The translations under genes were made by a program, and so were the position numbers. Below the pieces are notes generated by a model. The model made no database searches. It was not told the origin of the DNA and saw only the letters and a program-made list of their open reading frames with translations. DNA of 37,779 nt from contig JAFSXY010000159.1 in NCBI GenBank assembly GCA_017443805.1, forward strand, positions 1 through 37,779. Direction: 5' to 3'. How positions within the stretch are numbered: position 1 is the first letter of the stretch; each line of letters opens with the position of its first letter. This DNA comes from Clostridia bacterium (lineage in GTDB: Bacteria; Bacillota; Clostridia; Oscillospirales; Acutalibacteraceae). Shown one piece after another: positions 30,553-37,779 of the stretch.

Positions 30553-31200
30553 ATGATCGATATCGACGCCTTAAAATTTGATATAAACGGACTGATCCCT
30601 GCCATCGTGCAGGATGCGGACACAAAAGAGGTACTCACGCTCGCATATATGAACCGGGAAAGTCTGACGATCACCATCGAAAAGGGCCTGACCTGTTTTT
30701 ACAGCAGGTCGCGGCAGTGCCTTTGGCTCAAAGGCGAAACCAGCGGGAACTTCCAGCGCGTCGTCAGCATTACGGCGGACTGTGATTTCGACGCGTTGAC
30801 GGTGCTTGTAAAGCCGGACGGGCCTGCCTGCCATCTCGGAACAAAAAGCTGTTTTACAAACGAGGTCTATGAAAGCGACTCCTTTCATGACTTCAGTTAT
30901 GAAAAACTGATGACGTTGATCCTGGGCAGAAAAACAGAAAAAAAAGAAGGCTCCTATACAAGCTACCTTTTTGAAAAGGGGCTGGATAAGATCCTGAAAA
31001 AAGTGGGAGAAGAGTGCACGGAGGTCATTATCGCCGCCAAGGCGGAGGACAAAAAAGAAACGGTTTACGAAATAGCGGACCTTGCCTACCACGTAATGGT
31101 TCTGATGGCCGAGGCCGGTATCTCTCTGGACGATATCCGTGCAGAGCTTGCATCGCGCCACGTGATCGACAAAAAAGTGAAACAGGAGAAAATGACTTGA
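30553..31200 (+). CDS. hisIE: Bifunctional phosphoribosyl-AMP cyclohydrolase / phosphoribosyl-ATP pyrophosphatase
   Basis: 215 aa. Residues 1-~105 are HisI ([50 protein letters not shown] zinc site). Residues ~130-215 are HisE ([30 protein letters not shown]). It performs steps two and three of the pathway. Preceded by GAGGAG; the stop overlaps the next start (TGATG). Confidence 0.96.
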   Translation: MIDIDALKFDINGLIPAIVQDADTKEVLTLAYMNRESLTITIEKGLTCFYSRSRQCLWLKGETSGNFQRVVSITADCDFDALTVLVKPDGPACHLGTKSCFTNEVYESDSFHDFSYEKLMTLILGRKTEKKEGSYTSYLFEKGLDKILKKVGEECTEVIIAAKAEDKKETVYEIADLAYHVMVLMAEAGISLDDIRAELASRHVIDKKVKQEKMT

Positions 31201-32018
31201 TGATATGCGGAGATTTTCATACGCACACCTGTTTTTGCGACGGCAAAAACACACCGGAGGAAATGGTATCGGCCGCTATTGCGGCAGGCATGACAAAGCT
31301 GGGTTTTTCGGGACATTCACATACGCCCTTTGACGAAAGCTACTGCATGTCCGTCACCGGTACGGAAGAATACAAAAAAGAGGTCCGCAGGCTGCAGGAA
31401 GCCTATCGCGGACAGCTTGAAATATTTCTCGGCGTGGAACAGGATTATTACGGAGACGCGCCATCCGGCGATTACGATTACGTGATCGGCTCCGTGCACT
31501 ATATTCACCTCGGAGATGAATATATTCCTGTGGATGAGGGCAACGAAAAGCTGAAAAGAGCTGCCGACGCTTATTTCGGCGGAGATATTCTCTGCGTCTG
31601 CGAAGCGTATTATCAAACCGTCGCCGACATAGTGAACAAAACCGACTGCGATATCATCGGTCATTTTGACCTACCGACAAAATATCTGGAAAAAGAGCAG
31701 ATATTCGATCCGTCGTCTCCCCGATACAAAAAAGCGTGGCAGGCTGCCGCGGACAAGCTCCTGCAGGCAAAAGTCCCGTTCGAAATCAATACGGGCGCAA
31801 TGGCAAGAGGCTGCCGCAGCACACCCTACCCCGCACCGGAAATTCTATCCTATCTTGCTTCGCACGGCGGAACAGTCGTCTTATCCGGCGACAGCCACAG
31901 CGCAAAAACACTGCGCTATGCATTTGACAGGTGTGAAAAACTGGTTGCGTCCACAGGCCTTACTTACCGGTATCCGAAAAAATTCGGGATAACACCGGAA
32001 GGATCTCCTTCTCCGTAA
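31200..32018 (+). CDS. hisK: Histidinol-phosphatase, PHP family
   Basis: 272 aa from ATG 31200, overlapping the hisIE stop. PHP metal motifs are in order: DFHTHTCFCDG, SGHSHTPFD, GVEQDYY, GSVHYI, GHFDL and GDSHSAKTL. It removes phosphate from histidinol phosphate, completing a ten-step set in this operon. The final 59 bases are also coding on the other strand for the megasynthase-like gene, and no terminator separates the two converging genes. Confidence 0.93.
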   Translation: MICGDFHTHTCFCDGKNTPEEMVSAAIAAGMTKLGFSGHSHTPFDESYCMSVTGTEEYKKEVRRLQEAYRGQLEIFLGVEQDYYGDAPSGDYDYVIGSVHYIHLGDEYIPVDEGNEKLKRAADAYFGGDILCVCEAYYQTVADIVNKTDCDIIGHFDLPTKYLEKEQIFDPSSPRYKKAWQAAADKLLQAKVPFEINTGAMARGCRSTPYPAPEILSYLASHGGTVVLSGDSHSAKTLRYAFDRCEKLVASTGLTYRYPKKFGITPEGSPSP

Positions 32019-35000
32019 AGCGCTGCGCACAACCGCAGCCGCAAAATACGTCAAGGCTTTCCGCCGCAAGCATCTGCAGCTGTTCCTGTTTCAAAAACGG
32101 AAGCGTTCGCGGAAAACCGAGCGTCGAATAAAACAACGTATCCAATGCCGAGAGAAAAAGCTCGGCATTTTCTTTTTTGTCCGTATTCTCCTCTGAAAAA
32201 CCGCACCGGACTGCAAGCTCGGAAAGTGCAAATGCGCACAAATCTGCATGCATATGCAGCACGGGAAGCGCGCAGGCTGCCGCCGTTTCGCCCACGGAAA
32301 TGCCGAAAAGCGAATTTGCGGTCTGTGAAAGCGCATGAATAAAACCATACCCCATGCGTCTGCAGACAAGCCCCGCATAAACGCCTGCGGACTGCAGCGC
32401 CGAGATCTCTTCAGCGGAAGGATCTCCGGACACGGCACCCTTTGCGAAACGGAAAACCGTTTTTACAACTTCGGGCGCATAAAATGTATCCGCGGAGAAA
32501 GCCTGATCAACCGGAGCGATAAACCCTTCCGTCGCGTTGATCAGCATACGTGCGATCTGTTCGGCAATTGCATCCTTTGACGCGGATAAAGATACGTCCG
32601 GGTCGCAGATCAATCCATCCGGGATCAGCGCGGGAACAATCGCGGTCCTGCTTCGGCCGTTTACGGCATGCGGGCTTAAAAAGGGGGCAAGCGACTCGCC
32701 TGCGCCGAGCGGATACGGCAGTACGATAAGGGAAAAGCGTGCTTTCCGTTTTTTCAGTCCCGCTTTCGCAAGGCCGGAAGACAGGTAAAACGCCGCTTCC
32801 TTCGCTCCGGCCAGAAAATGCTCTCCGCCTGCGGCGATCAGCGCGTCCGCACCTTTATTATCTGCGTCTTTTGCAAGAAGCAGGATCTGCTCCGGCGCGG
32901 AAAGGTCAATAACAGTCGATGCTGCTTCCGGACAGACGCCGGCAAGCATAGCGCAAAGCTTTTCATTCTCTGCAGCGATCAACGGATGCTTAACGTCGAG
33001 ATTTTGTAATGTTTTCGAAAGTTCAGAAAGACTGCCTTTGCCCTGTAAAAGCAGCGGATGCTTCAGCTCTGCACGCAGGCCCTCGCGGACGCGGTAAGCG
33101 TCCGGCGGATAAAACGTCTGTTTTGTCTCCGAAACGATCCCCGGCCGTGCAGTAAGCCATTTGCTTAAATATGCTTTATCCCAGGCGCAGCGCGGATCCC
33201 TTGAAAGTCCGGAAAGCGCGTCGCTTCTTTCCGCATCGATCAACACGTTGCCCGCGCCGCTACGGAAGAAAAACGCGTCGCGCAGCGCGGAACACCCCGG
33301 ATCGTCGCTTAGCGCCGTCAAAAGGGCAAAGAAAGCGGCGTTGGAGATACGCGGCAAATCGATTCCGGCGCGTGCAATAAGCCCCGAAACAGAAAGCGGC
33401 TGCTTATCGGTCAAATGGAAAACGCTGTTGACTTCCCCGGTCAGGATCAGCTTTACCGCAGCGTCCGCCGCGGCGTCCACGGGAAGCGCATACAGCCCGA
33501 AACGATCAAGCGCCTCGCAAACGGCGCCGGTGCGTATCACGGCGTTAAGCAGCACGCCGCATGTCGGTGCGGAAGACGAAAAAGCGTCTTTTCCGTCCGA
33601 AAAGCGCGGCGTAAGCAGACCGAGACGCAGGATGTTGGTTTTTGCGCCCATCAAACGGGCGAGCAAAACCGTTCGTTCCGCTTCAAACAGGCTGTGCACA
33701 AAAGCGTCCTCATGCGCCTGCTGACCGATATACAGCGTTTTTTCATCCGCTATTTCGCCGTCAAAAAGCTGATAGACCCGTCCGCCGCCGAAAACGCGCA
33801 AATCGGAAAAATACTCTAAAACGCTGTCTGTTATCCGCGCAAAATCGACCGCGGTCTGCGCAAGATCGACGACGGCCGAAGCAAACGTCCGAAATCCCCC
33901 GCAATCGGCTGGATAAGCGGCGATATGGATCACCGCGTCGATTTTATCTTTATATTTTCTGGCGGCAGTCGCCGTCATGCCGAAATAAGGTTTAGAAAAA
34001 TCGCCCTCAACGGGCTTTACGTTCCGCAGCTTCGCATTCCCGAAACAAACGGTGCAATTGTCCCAAAACGTCTGTTTATCCCGTACAAGGCAGTAAACCT
34101 TCTGTCCGTACGAGAGCAGGGCTTTCAGCAAATGCGCGCCGAAAAAACTCTCGCCGTCCGTTAAAAACACCGCGCCGGCGGAAAAACGGACCGGGGCGTC
34201 CGGTTTTTTTCGTATCAGGCGTTCCGCACGCAAATCGGGCTTGGAGAGCAAAAATTTTTCTTTTTGCAGGTGAACCGCAAGCGCAAAAAGAAAGGGACTG
34301 TCGTAAACCGTCTGCGGAAGCAGATGAAGCCGCAGCGCAAATTCCGCAAGTCTTGCAGGGGAATACCCAAACAGCAGCAAATTGTCGTTCAGATCGGCGT
34401 CCTGCAAGCCGAGCTCCTCCGCAGCTGCGTCAAGGATCCGTCGTTCCTCTTTTGAAACGGGCGTGCATTTTGAGGGGACAAGAGCCGGGCCGGTTTCCGG
34501 ACCGGACGGCGTATGGATCGACAGCGGGATCCCCGTCGAGGAAAAAAGGCGAACATACCGTGCGTCGATCGCCCCCTTTACGCAGACCACCTGCCGTACG
34601 TTTGAGCCGAAGAACGACGCAACGGCGTCTGCCACCGTTTTTTTTGCACAAATCGCCCGCGCAAACGAGAACGCACGTTCGTACACAGACAGGCATTCCG
34701 AAGCTCCGCCGAACACAAACCCGGGACGCAGCTTTGAAGCTGTTCCGCGAAAATCGGAAACAGACGTTTCCGCAAGTACACAGCGGCCGAAAAGAAGCTG
34801 CAAGGAAAGCGCGGCGCCGTATGGGGAAGAAAATGGCAAAACAGACAAAGAGACCGCTCCTTCCGCCGCGGAAACGTCGAGCCTGTTAAGAGATGCAAGC
34901 GCTTCATATGAATAAACGGCCGCATCCGGTTCCGCAGGGAAAGATACGGTCGGCAAGGATGCTGTTTCTACGTCCGAAAAGGCCTGCGCCGGGCAGGTAA

Positions 35001-35439
35001 GAACGTCGGCAAAATCCGTACAGCCGTCCGGTGCGAAGTCGCCGACCGCGATCAGACGCGTCTGATCCGCGTTAAAATCCGGTTCCGAAAGAAACGCAGC
35101 CGCCTCGGCAGCCGTGCAGAAAATCGCGCGCGCGCCTGTCCCCTGCAAAAGGGTAAGGCTTTCATGCGCGCCGAGCGTCTGAGGCAAAACAACGGCGGAG
35201 CAAGCGGTGTGCGCCAGACCGAAAAAAACAGAAAGCCGTTCAAAACAGGCAGGCAGCGTCAGCGCAGCGACGGATCCGGCCAATCCGGACGCGGCAAGAA
35301 AAGACGCGACCGCCTCGGCCGATTTTTTCAGATCGCCGTAGTTTTTCGTCCGTACGCGCTTTTGCGCATAAAACGCATAGCAATGTGCGCCTATTCCCTT
35401 TTCGCAGGCAATTTGAAGCTGCTGCCAAAGACTTTCCAT
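31960..35439 (-). CDS. Degenerate adenylation-carrier-reductase-alcohol dehydrogenase megasynthase-like protein
   Basis: 1159 aa from ATG 35439 (AAAGGA nine bases before), Ala-rich and fully open. Residues 1-~325 resemble the N-terminal lobe of an adenylating enzyme (YGDLKKSAEAVASFL, LPFSSPYGAAL, VVCVKGAIDARYVRLF), but the TSGTTG loop, GYGxTE motif and C-terminal lobe are missing. Residues ~330-395 look like a carrier domain (LGLQDADLNDNLLLFGYSPARLAEFAL) with an altered GxDSL. Residues ~420-765 resemble a thioester reductase/Rossmann domain; GESFFG replaces GxxGFLG, and FVHSLFEAE replaces YxxSKxxAE. Residues ~780-1130 resemble an iron alcohol dehydrogenase: GGxSxxD is altered (AGGEHFLAGAK), two metal ligands in the DALxHAIE region are lost (ARMLINATE), one His remains (GFIHAL) and the last is Val (ISVGE). 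Domain order is that of an acid-to-alcohol reducing synthase. Probably a pseudoenzyme or a highly diverged one. Confidence 0.72.
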   Translation of the reverse strand: MESLWQQLQIACEKGIGAHCYAFYAQKRVRTKNYGDLKKSAEAVASFLAASGLAGSVAALTLPACFERLSVFFGLAHTACSAVVLPQTLGAHESLTLLQGTGARAIFCTAAEAAAFLSEPDFNADQTRLIAVGDFAPDGCTDFADVLTCPAQAFSDVETASLPTVSFPAEPDAAVYSYEALASLNRLDVSAAEGAVSLSVLPFSSPYGAALSLQLLFGRCVLAETSVSDFRGTASKLRPGFVFGGASECLSVYERAFSFARAICAKKTVADAVASFFGSNVRQVVCVKGAIDARYVRLFSSTGIPLSIHTPSGPETGPALVPSKCTPVSKEERRILDAAAEELGLQDADLNDNLLLFGYSPARLAEFALRLHLLPQTVYDSPFLFALAVHLQKEKFLLSKPDLRAERLIRKKPDAPVRFSAGAVFLTDGESFFGAHLLKALLSYGQKVYCLVRDKQTFWDNCTVCFGNAKLRNVKPVEGDFSKPYFGMTATAARKYKDKIDAVIHIAAYPADCGGFRTFASAVVDLAQTAVDFARITDSVLEYFSDLRVFGGGRVYQLFDGEIADEKTLYIGQQAHEDAFVHSLFEAERTVLLARLMGAKTNILRLGLLTPRFSDGKDAFSSSAPTCGVLLNAVIRTGAVCEALDRFGLYALPVDAAADAAVKLILTGEVNSVFHLTDKQPLSVSGLIARAGIDLPRISNAAFFALLTALSDDPGCSALRDAFFFRSGAGNVLIDAERSDALSGLSRDPRCAWDKAYLSKWLTARPGIVSETKQTFYPPDAYRVREGLRAELKHPLLLQGKGSLSELSKTLQNLDVKHPLIAAENEKLCAMLAGVCPEAASTVIDLSAPEQILLLAKDADNKGADALIAAGGEHFLAGAKEAAFYLSSGLAKAGLKKRKARFSLIVLPYPLGAGESLAPFLSPHAVNGRSRTAIVPALIPDGLICDPDVSLSASKDAIAEQIARMLINATEGFIAPVDQAFSADTFYAPEVVKTVFRFAKGAVSGDPSAEEISALQSAGVYAGLVCRRMGYGFIHALSQTANSLFGISVGETAAACALPVLHMHADLCAFALSELAVRCGFSEENTDKKENAELFLSALDTLFYSTLGFPRTLPFLKQEQLQMLAAESLDVFCGCGCAQRFTEKEILPVLSRIFSDTGK

Positions 35440-35483
35440 TTGTGTTTTCCTTTCTCGCCGGGACCGATCAGATCACTGCAATG

Positions 35484-35512
35484 ATTGTACCATATTTTCA
35501 TTTGGTATTCAA
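35484..35512 (-). promoter_or_regulatory. Promoter of the megasynthase-like gene
   Basis: Reverse strand TTGAAT (plus-strand bases 35507-35512), 17-base spacer, TACAAT (35484-35489), about 40 bases before ATG 35439. Confidence 0.7.
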
Positions 35513-35557
35513 TAGCGGATTTTTCTCAGTAAACGCGCACTTTATATAAGGAAGGGC

Positions 35558-35586
35558 TTGTTTTTATGAAAGGAATATGGTAAAAT
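35558..35586 (+). promoter_or_regulatory. Promoter of the aminotransferase-aldolase operon
   Basis: TTGTTT (35558-35563), 17-base spacer, TAAAAT (35581-35586). It diverges from the promoter at 35484-35512. The -10 covers the upstream ATG at 35585, which rules that start out. Confidence 0.68.
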
Positions 35587-35629
35587 GAAAGCAAATTATG
35601 ATTATTATTCAGGTTTGGGAGGGTCTTTT

Positions 35630-37105
35630 ATGGACACAAGATTTGCGATTTCCGAATACCCGGACGCTTCGAAGGTGAACGCCGAATTAAACGCGCTGAT
35701 CAAAAAGCCCGTTTACACCGTTACGCCCGAGGCGCTCAAGGATTACGAAGAGAATTATTTTGAAAAGAAATGCGCCAAATCCAAAGAGATGATCGAAAAA
35801 GCGAAAGAGATCATCCCGGGCGGCGTACAACATAACCTTGCGTTCAACTATCCCTTCCCGCTTGTCTTCACAAAAGCGGAAGGCGCTTATCTGTATGATA
35901 TCGACGGCAACCGTTACTATGATTTCCTTCAGGCAGGCGGACCCACGGTGCTCGGCTCCAACCCGCCCGAGGTCCGTGAGCAGGTCATTGATCTGCTTAA
36001 CACCTGCGGTCCTTCCACCGGCCTTTTCCATGAATTTGAATATAAGCTTGCAAAAAAGATATCCGACAGCATGGAATCGGTCGATATGTTCCGCATGCTG
36101 CAATCCGGCACGGAGGGCTGTATGCTGGCTGCGCGGATCGCGCGCCTTGCCACCAAAAACCGCAATATCGTGAAAATGGGCGGCGCGTACCACGGCTGGT
36201 CGGATCAGCTTGGCTACGGCATCCGCATCCCCGGCACGAAGTTCACGCAGGCGCACGGCGTGCCCATGCGGCTCATGCGCGATACGCAGGAGTTTTTCCC
36301 GGGCGATTTGGACGCGCTGGAAAGAACGCTGCGGCTGAATTTGTTGCGCGGCGGCACGGCAGCCGTCTTTTTGGAGGCGATCGGCCCCGAGAGCGGTTCC
36401 CGTCCCGTAGACAAAAATTTCTGCAAAGGTGTAGAGCGGCTTTGCCGCAAATACGGCGCATTGCTGATCTTTGACGAAGTCGTAACAGGCTTCCGGATCG
36501 GCATGGCCGGCGCGCAGGGCTACTTCGGCTGTTCTCCCGACCTGACCGTTTTCGGCAAGGTCATCGCCGGCGGCTATCCCGGCGCGGGCGGCGTCGGCGG
36601 TAAACGCGAATACATGAAATACCTCGGCGCCGGGCTTGACGGCGCAGTTAAGATCAAAAAGGCCTTCTGCGGCGGCACGCTTTCCGCCAACCCATTAAGC
36701 TGTGCGGCGGGCTACTTTACGCTGGAAGAGATCGACCGCACCAACGCCTGCGTAAAAGCCGGCGAAATGGGCGACCGCATTACCAAGGGCCTGCAGGAAA
36801 TCATCGCAAAGCGTCACCTGCCCTTTGTCGCCTTTAACCAGGGCTCCATCTGTCATATGGAAACGGTGGGCACGCTGCAGTTCTCCATCGACTGGCACAA
36901 GCCGTGGACCATTCCCGCCGTCCTTAACGAGACGAACGTCCGAAAGGCCGAAATGACACATATGGGCGCCGCTTACATGGCGGAAGGTCTTGTAACGCTT
37001 GCGGGCAGCAGACTGTATACCAGCGCCGCCTACACGCCCGAGATGATCGACGACGCGCTGGCTGCCTTTGACAGAGTCTTTTCAAAAATCGCCGTAAAGG
37101 AATAA
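35630..37105 (+). CDS. Class III aminotransferase, glutamate-1-semialdehyde aminomutase-like
   Basis: 491 aa. ATG 35630 is chosen because GGGAGG lies seven bases before it; the ATG at 35585 lies inside the -10 box. PLP-enzyme motifs: IPGGVQHNL, YLYDIDGNRYYDFLQ, SGTEGCMLAARIAR, AYHGWSD, LIFDEVVTGFRIG, the PLP lysine K310 in TVFGKVIAGGYPGAGGVGG, and FCGGTLSANPLSC. This is the pattern of glutamate-1-semialdehyde 2,1-aminomutase and related class III enzymes. It is ~60 residues longer than heme-pathway HemL, with an N-terminal extension, and no heme genes are near. A dedicated amino-acid or amino-polyol substrate is more likely. It is followed after 4 bases by a class II aldolase. Confidence 0.85.
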   Translation: MDTRFAISEYPDASKVNAELNALIKKPVYTVTPEALKDYEENYFEKKCAKSKEMIEKAKEIIPGGVQHNLAFNYPFPLVFTKAEGAYLYDIDGNRYYDFLQAGGPTVLGSNPPEVREQVIDLLNTCGPSTGLFHEFEYKLAKKISDSMESVDMFRMLQSGTEGCMLAARIARLATKNRNIVKMGGAYHGWSDQLGYGIRIPGTKFTQAHGVPMRLMRDTQEFFPGDLDALERTLRLNLLRGGTAAVFLEAIGPESGSRPVDKNFCKGVERLCRKYGALLIFDEVVTGFRIGMAGAQGYFGCSPDLTVFGKVIAGGYPGAGGVGGKREYMKYLGAGLDGAVKIKKAFCGGTLSANPLSCAAGYFTLEEIDRTNACVKAGEMGDRITKGLQEIIAKRHLPFVAFNQGSICHMETVGTLQFSIDWHKPWTIPAVLNETNVRKAEMTHMGAAYMAEGLVTLAGSRLYTSAAYTPEMIDDALAAFDRVFSKIAVKE

Positions 37106-37109
37106 TCGT

Positions 37110-37779
37110 ATGGAATTGGAAAATGCGAAACGCGCAGTGATCGAAGCGGGCGTTCAGCTTGTGCGCAGAGGACTGATCCAGCGCACCTGGGGCAACGTCA
37201 GCTGCCGTGTGGATGACAACCGCTTTGTGATCACCCCCAGCGGACGCGATTATCTGTCGTTAACGCCGGAACAGATCGTTTTGGTCAATATTGCCGATTT
37301 AAGCTACGAAGGCGAGATCAAGCCCTCCTCGGAAAAAGGGATCCACGCGCAGTGCTATGCCCTGCGGCCGGAGGTCAATTTTGTCATTCACACACATCAG
37401 ACCTACGCCTCGCTGTTGGGGATGTCCGGCTTTGATATCAACGGCATTACCGGCGAAGCGGCCACTGTGATCGGCACGGACGTTCCGCTTGCGGCATACG
37501 GCCTGCCCGGCACAAAAAAACTGCGCAAAGGTGTAACCGACGCGTTAAAACGTTCCGCTTCCAAGGCGGTGCTGATGCACCGTCACGGCGCACTGTGCGT
37601 CGGAACGGATATGGACGACGCCTTCCGGGTTGCAAACACGCTGGAAGAGCTTTGCAAAGAAAAACTTTCAAACAGGTTTTATGAACTGACCGGCAAAGCC
37701 GCGGATTCCTTTGTTTCCATAGCGGAATACGTCGCGGCAAACCTGCAGACCAAAGCCGCAGATATTGAACTGGACGCCT
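37110..37779 (+). CDS. Class II aldolase/adducin-family protein, right end cut by window
   Basis: Open from ATG 37110 to the window end (223 codons, no stop). The zinc-aldolase motifs are visible: RTWGNVSCR, TPSGRDYLSL, KPSSEKGIH, the His pair in FVIHTHQTYAS, and MHRHGAL. The family includes fuculose-1-phosphate aldolase, ribulose-5-phosphate 4-epimerase and related lyases acting on phosphorylated ketoses or hydroxy-acid aldols. It follows the aminotransferase gene by 4 bases and should share its transcript. Substrate cannot be told; the pairing suggests an aldol/retro-aldol step linked to transamination. Confidence 0.88.
   Translation, partial: MELENAKRAVIEAGVQLVRRGLIQRTWGNVSCRVDDNRFVITPSGRDYLSLTPEQIVLVNIADLSYEGEIKPSSEKGIHAQCYALRPEVNFVIHTHQTYASLLGMSGFDINGITGEAATVIGTDVPLAAYGLPGTKKLRKGVTDALKRSASKAVLMHRHGALCVGTDMDDAFRVANTLEELCKEKLSNRFYELTGKAADSFVSIAEYVAANLQTKAADIELDA

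Noticed and set aside
34353..34915. Overlapping forward frames of ~178 aa antisense to the megasynthase-like gene
   Set aside because: Arg/Thr/Pro-rich low-complexity translations from a GC-rich antisense strand; no start signals.
35585..35629. Earlier ATG for the class III aminotransferase
   Set aside because: It lies inside the TAAAAT -10 box and lacks a ribosome site; ATG 35630 has GGGAGG seven bases upstream.
1..37779. CRISPR arrays, tRNA or rRNA genes, insertion sequences, phage integrase or attachment repeats
   Set aside because: I looked for spaced repeats, cloverleaf-like segments, transposase motifs and long flanking repeats and saw none I could support.

Overview
The window looks like a chromosomal segment of a Gram-positive, anaerobic-type Bacillota (class Clostridia), probably a gut or rumen species. 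The support is indirect: a YlmC/YmxH-type PRC-barrel gene, a YhaM-type OB-HD nuclease, a YerC/TrpR-like gene heading a compact his operon, strong AGGAGG-type ribosome sites, and a clostridial Cys-rich-peptide maturation cassette. Most of the window is of moderate GC. The first ~6 kb is visibly more AT-rich, which fits acquired accessory DNA.

Region 1 (1-6130, all minus strand; the left end is cut) is a ribosomal-peptide (RiPP) style operon. In transcription order it holds an acyl-AMP ligase, a canonical acyl carrier protein, a radical SAM/SPASM maturase, a TIGR04066-like maturation protein, an acyl-carrier-related protein lacking the phosphopantetheine serine, a 54-aa Cys-rich precursor peptide (1137-1301), an unknown 197-aa protein and a cytoplasmic subtilisin-like protease. 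A remnant of a second precursor C-terminus lies at 1420-1497.

Region 2 (6270-11850, minus) holds prmA, a yhaM-like nuclease, a GH38 alpha-mannosidase and a YlmC/YmxH-like gene, with clear terminators. Region 3 (12014-18957) holds a metal-binding ABC lipoprotein behind a promoter framed by two Fur-family-type 7-1-7 operators. It also holds a four-gene sugar operon: Gfo/Idh oxidoreductase, BadF-type amino-sugar kinase, GH4 glycosidase and a beta-propeller/alpha-toroid protein. That operon is transcribed divergently from nagA (18958-20118). Together these genes suggest use of amino-sugar or mannose-containing glycans.

Region 4 (20163-23552, plus) is an OmpR-type response regulator, an overlooked 25-aa membrane microprotein and an unusual polytopic histidine kinase. 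Region 5 (23568-32018, plus) is a complete histidine biosynthesis operon, yerC-hisZG(fused)-hisD-hisC-hisB-hisH-hisA-hisF-hisIE-hisK. A perfect-arm inverted repeat sits inside its promoter.

Region 6 (31960-37779) is the strangest part. A 1159-aa minus-strand protein has the domain order of an adenylation-carrier-thioester reductase-iron alcohol dehydrogenase megasynthase, yet the signature catalytic residues I can place are lost in every domain. Its 3' end overlaps hisK in coding sequence. It diverges from a class III (GSAM-like) aminotransferase and a class II aldolase that runs off the right edge.

All family assignments come from reading motifs and from memory of the families; no database search was run.
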